Origin: Mycobacterium gordonae
Lineage (GTDB): Bacteria > Actinomycetota > Actinomycetes > Mycobacteriales > Mycobacteriaceae
Assembly (NCBI RefSeq): GCF_001417955.2
Contig: NZ_LKTM01000101.1
Location: forward strand, 1-64,000
DNA length: 64,000 nucleotides
Reading direction: 5' to 3'
Made by a program: the position numbers and the translations under genes. Each line of letters begins with the position of its first letter. The stretch's first letter is position 1. Of this stretch, positions 61,122-64,000 are shown piece by piece. The notes under the pieces were generated by a model. That model saw nothing but the letters and a program-made list of their open reading frames with translations, was not told the origin of the DNA and ran no database searches.

Positions 61122-64000
61122 CTACATGAAGTCCAGCGCCTCGACGGTGGCAGTGCCGCCCTCGTGGGACGGCCGGTTTGCGCCGCCGATCACGTAGATG
61201 GTGTGCCCGACGGTCGCCACCGCCTCGCCGTGGCGTGCGGTCGGCATCGGTGGCAGCGTCGACCATTTGCCGTCGGCGATGTCGTAGGACTCCACCACGG
61301 CCAGCACCTGGGTCGGCTCTTCACCACCGACCGCCACGACCCGCCCGTCGATGAACGTGGCGCCGTAACTTCCGCGCGGGGTCGGCATGTCGACCAACTT
61401 GGTCCAGGCGTCCGCTTGCGGGTCGTACCGCTCGAACGCCGCGGAGTTCTTGTCGGCCGACAGGAACCGGCCGCCCACGGTGTACATGTACGTGCCGTCC
61501 GACACCGCCGCGAGGTGCTCGCGCGGCGTGGGCATCTTGGCCGCGTCCTTCCACGACGTACCGTCGAAGACCTCGGTCTGGGTCACCAGTTGCTTGGCGT
61601 TCTGCCCACCGACGACCACCAGCTTGTCGCCGACCACCGCGGCAGCCGGCGCGGCCCGGGCATGGGTCAGGCTCGGCAACTCGACCCAGCTGCCGCCACG
61701 CAGCGCGAAGACCTTGTTGGAGGCGTCGGCAATGTTGTCGCTGGCGCCGCCGAGCACCACCACCTCGTTGCGGTACGTCGCCGCCGCCGCGTGATGCAGC
61801 CCAATGGGCAACGGCGGACCGGTCTCCCACACCCCGCTGCGCGGGTCATAACTTTCGACCGTGGTCAGAACCGCGCCGTTGTACAACCCGCTGATCACCC
61901 AGATTTTGTCGCCCTGCACCGTCCACGCCATCATCAGCCGCGGGCTCTTCGCGTCCGGCAGGCTGCGCCACTGCGCAGCGGGCTGCGTCTTGCGTGCCGG
62001 CAGGGTGAGCGCTTCGGCCGCGGAGACCACCTGCTGATCGCCGGGCCCGGTCGCCCCGCCGATCACATACACCGTCTTCTCGACGGCGGCGACAGCCATC
62101 CCGTGCCGTGCGGTTGCCATGTCGGGCAGTCCGTCCCAGGTCTTGGCCATCAGGTCGAATACCGACACGCTCTTGAGGACTTCGCCGCCCGACTGGCCGC
62201 CGACCGCCACCAGGCGACCGTCGGCGATCGCCACGCCGAGATCGCTGCGCGGCCGCGGCAGCGGCGGCAACGTGGACCACGTCTTCGCGTCCGGGTCATA
62301 CGCCTCGACGGCGGCCGAATCCGTGCTTCCGCTGGCTCCGCCGACGACGTACACCAATTTGCCGTTAGTGGCCGCGGCGAGCAGCTGGCGCGGCGTCGGC
62401 AGCGGCGCGCCCAGCGTCCAGGAATTGCCGTCGAAGACTTCGGTCGTGTTCAGCAGCGCACCGCTCGCGTCCACGCCACCGGTGACGATGATCCGGTCGC
62501 CGACGACCGCCGCGGCCGCGGCCGCCCGGGGCTGCAGCAGATGCGGCAACTCCACCCAGTGGCTGTTCACCACCCGCCAAACCTGATCGGTCGCAACGGG
62601 TTTGGTTCCGGTGGTCTTCCAGCCGCCGAGCACTACCGGGTTGCCCTGCCACGTCACCGCCATGGCGCGCTGAACCGGGACGGGCAGGTCGTCGCCGCCC
62701 TTCCACTCGTCGATGGCCGGGTCGTATCCCTCGTGTCGCCCGGTGACGTTGCCGTCGCTCCCGACGCCACCGAATATCCAGATGGTGCCGTCGGATTGCG
62801 TTGTCGCCACCGCGTCGCGCGCCATGCGCGCATTGGTGATCGGCTTCCACACCACCGGGGCCTGGGTCCGCGGTTGACTACTGGCGCTGGTGCTCTTGTT
62901 GTCCTTCGAGACTGCAAGGAAGACGCCACCGGCGACCAACAGCAGCACGACCAGCACCGCCGCGCCGATCAGTAGAAGCTTCTTGTTGTTCGCTGACTTG
63001 CCCGGAGGCGGTGTGACGGGCGTCGGCGGGACCTGCGCTTGCGTATGGGTGCCGTGCGCATCGCGCAGGATTCTCGCCGCCTCGGCAGGGTTCTGCGCAA
63101 CGGCAGGCTCGGCGGCCGGCGGCGGAATCGACCGGCTGATCGCGGAAGTGGGGCCTTCGTCCGGACCCGGCGGGGGGATCTGCCGCGTCACCCCGGTCGC
63201 CGCCGGCGGAGTCACCGAGGCACCGGGCGTTGCGACCGACGTGCGCCCGGTGTTGTCGCCCATGCTGGTTATGGCCATCGCGTCCGGCTTCAGCCCACTG
63301 GCGCGCTGCGCGGCCTGCAACTCGCGGCCGAACGCCTCCGCCGACGCCGGTCGCTTCTCCGGGTCCACCGACATCGCATGCTCGATGGCGGAACACACCG
63401 CGTCGGGGATCCCGTCCGGCCGCATGTCCGGGATGCCGGTGGAGCTGATCCGCAGGTATTGCGCGATCAGGTCCTCGCCCTTGCGACGTTCGTGCGCGGC
63501 GTTGCCGGCGATCAGCGCGTAAATGGTGGCGCCCAGTGAGTAGATGTCCGCCGCTACCGTGGCTGGGTTGCCGGTCATCACTTCGGGAGCGGTGTAGTCG
63601 ATGGTGCCGGAGAAGAACCCGGTCGCAGTCTCGTAGCCGCCTTCGATGTGGGCGATCCCGAAGTCGCTCAGTTGCGGTTCGCCGTAGTCGTTGATGAGCA
63701 CGTTCGCGGGCTTGATGTCGCGGTGCAGCGTGCCGTTGCGGTGTGCCGTTTCCAGTGCCCCGCAAAGTTTCACCCCGATGCGCAGCGCCTCGGGCCACGG
63801 CACCGGACCCTCGTGTCGCAGGCGGACCGCGAGGGAATCCGCGGCGTGGTAGGGCATCACGATGTAGGGCCGGTTGTTGACGGTCATACCTACGCGCAGG
63901 ATGTGGGTGATGTTCGGATGCCCGGAGAGCCCGCCCATCGCGTAGCCCTCACGCAGAAATCGCTCCCTGCTCTCCTCGTCGAAGTGCGACGGCAAGACCT
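61122..64000 (-). CDS. Receptor Ser/Thr protein kinase with extracellular Kelch propeller (N-terminus beyond window)
   Basis: At least 959 residues are visible; the start lies past the right edge. The cytoplasmic kinase core has HRDIKPANVL (catalytic loop), LSDFGIAH (DFG) and YTAPEVM (APE). The N-lobe with the Gly loop and Lys is mostly outside. A Pro-rich juxtamembrane region precedes one membrane helix (LLLIGAAVLVVLLLVAGG). About 570 extracytoplasmic residues follow as roughly 11-12 Kelch-type repeats of about 48 residues (for example IWIFGGVGSDGNVTGRHEGY, VYVIGGATGPGDQQ, VVVLGGASD). PknD has an NHL propeller in the same position; Kelch is unlike the M. tuberculosis kinases I know. Confidence 0.93.
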   Translation of the reverse strand, partial: VLPSHFDEESRERFLREGYAMGGLSGHPNITHILRVGMTVNNRPYIVMPYHAADSLAVRLRHEGPVPWPEALRIGVKLCGALETAHRNGTLHRDIKPANVLINDYGEPQLSDFGIAHIEGGYETATGFFSGTIDYTAPEVMTGNPATVAADIYSLGATIYALIAGNAAHERRKGEDLIAQYLRISSTGIPDMRPDGIPDAVCSAIEHAMSVDPEKRPASAEAFGRELQAAQRASGLKPDAMAITSMGDNTGRTSVATPGASVTPPAATGVTRQIPPPGPDEGPTSAISRSIPPPAAEPAVAQNPAEAARILRDAHGTHTQAQVPPTPVTPPPGKSANNKKLLLIGAAVLVVLLLVAGGVFLAVSKDNKSTSASSQPRTQAPVVWKPITNARMARDAVATTQSDGTIWIFGGVGSDGNVTGRHEGYDPAIDEWKGGDDLPVPVQRAMAVTWQGNPVVLGGWKTTGTKPVATDQVWRVVNSHWVELPHLLQPRAAAAAAVVGDRIIVTGGVDASGALLNTTEVFDGNSWTLGAPLPTPRQLLAAATNGKLVYVVGGASGSTDSAAVEAYDPDAKTWSTLPPLPRPRSDLGVAIADGRLVAVGGQSGGEVLKSVSVFDLMAKTWDGLPDMATARHGMAVAAVEKTVYVIGGATGPGDQQVVSAAEALTLPARKTQPAAQWRSLPDAKSPRLMMAWTVQGDKIWVISGLYNGAVLTTVESYDPRSGVWETGPPLPIGLHHAAAATYRNEVVVLGGASDNIADASNKVFALRGGSWVELPSLTHARAAPAAAVVGDKLVVVGGQNAKQLVTQTEVFDGTSWKDAAKMPTPREHLAAVSDGTYMYTVGGRFLSADKNSAAFERYDPQADAWTKLVDMPTPRGSYGATFIDGRVVAVGGEEPTQVLAVVESYDIADGKWSTLPPMPTARHGEAVATVGHTIYVIGGANRPSHEGGTATVEALDFM

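Noticed and set aside
61119-62975. 618-codon plus-strand open frame opposite the kinase-Kelch gene
   Set aside because: It is the antisense of repeated Kelch coding sequence in very GC-rich DNA; the composition is Arg/Gly/His-rich and no domain is visible, while the minus frame has clear kinase and Kelch motifs.

Overview
The window is high-GC chromosomal DNA from a mycobacterium, most likely a slow-growing non-tuberculous species. The gene order panC-panD-coaX-lysS-lsr2-clpC1, disA-radA-lpqE, carD-ispD-ispF-cysS-rlmB and kstR-fadE34-kshB-hsaADCB follows the Mycobacterium tuberculosis Rv3604c-Rv3567c block as I remember it. PE/PPE genes, an mce operon, a Lsr2 homologue, MhuD and KstR all support the genus. 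No rRNA, tRNA, insertion sequence, prophage or CRISPR array was seen.

Layout. 1-5.3 kb: pantothenate/CoA operon and lysyl-tRNA synthetase. 5.4-8.6 kb: lsr2 with two tandem terminators, then clpC1. 8.65-10.3 kb: a cobalamin riboswitch followed by cbtB, cbtA and a histidine-phosphatase-like gene. 10.3-12.7 kb: lpqF-like lipoprotein, haem-degrading mhuD and a hydrolase. 12.8-19.4 kb: an accessory island with a winged-helix regulator and a five-gene minus-strand operon encoding a DAB-type inorganic-carbon pump (DabB, DabA), a PII-like protein, a beta-carbonic-anhydrase homologue that has lost its zinc cysteines, and a zinc-ribbon protein. 19.4-29.4 kb: mutY, an intact carbonic anhydrase canB, a membrane-anchored protein, disA, radA, lpqE, carD, ispD (apparently starting at CTG), ispF, cysS and rlmB. 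29.8-32.6 kb: PE plus two tandem PPE genes. 32.7-36.3 kb: ArsB-like permease, MBL-fold protein, 5-oxoprolinase subunit A and lppH. 36.4-39 kb: a zinc ABC importer behind a Zur box. 39-48.5 kb: LacI regulator, then kstR and the sterol-degradation genes fadE34, kshB and hsaADCB with three KstR boxes. 48.6-51 kb: a hypothetical protein and a GMC oxidoreductase. 51.4-59.9 kb: a complete nine-gene yrbE/mce operon. 60-64 kb: a HicB-like gene with paired GATATC palindromes, a coiled-coil membrane protein, and a Ser/Thr kinase with a large extracellular Kelch region, cut by the right edge.

How the parts work together. KstR links sterol ring degradation with the fadE34 acyl-CoA dehydrogenase. The neighbouring GMC oxidoreductase and mce operon could add a lipid or sterol uptake route, but this is inference. 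The DAB operon should accumulate bicarbonate, and the normal carbonic anhydrase canB lies about 1 kb away. The most novel material is the DAB operon with its zinc-less carbonic anhydrase paralogue and PII-like partner, sitting at a site where M. tuberculosis, as I recall it, has a PE_PGRS gene. Other notable items are the riboswitch-controlled cobalt transporter with a degenerate phosphatase, the CTG-initiated ispD, the kinase-Kelch receptor and the phased repeats before clpC1.
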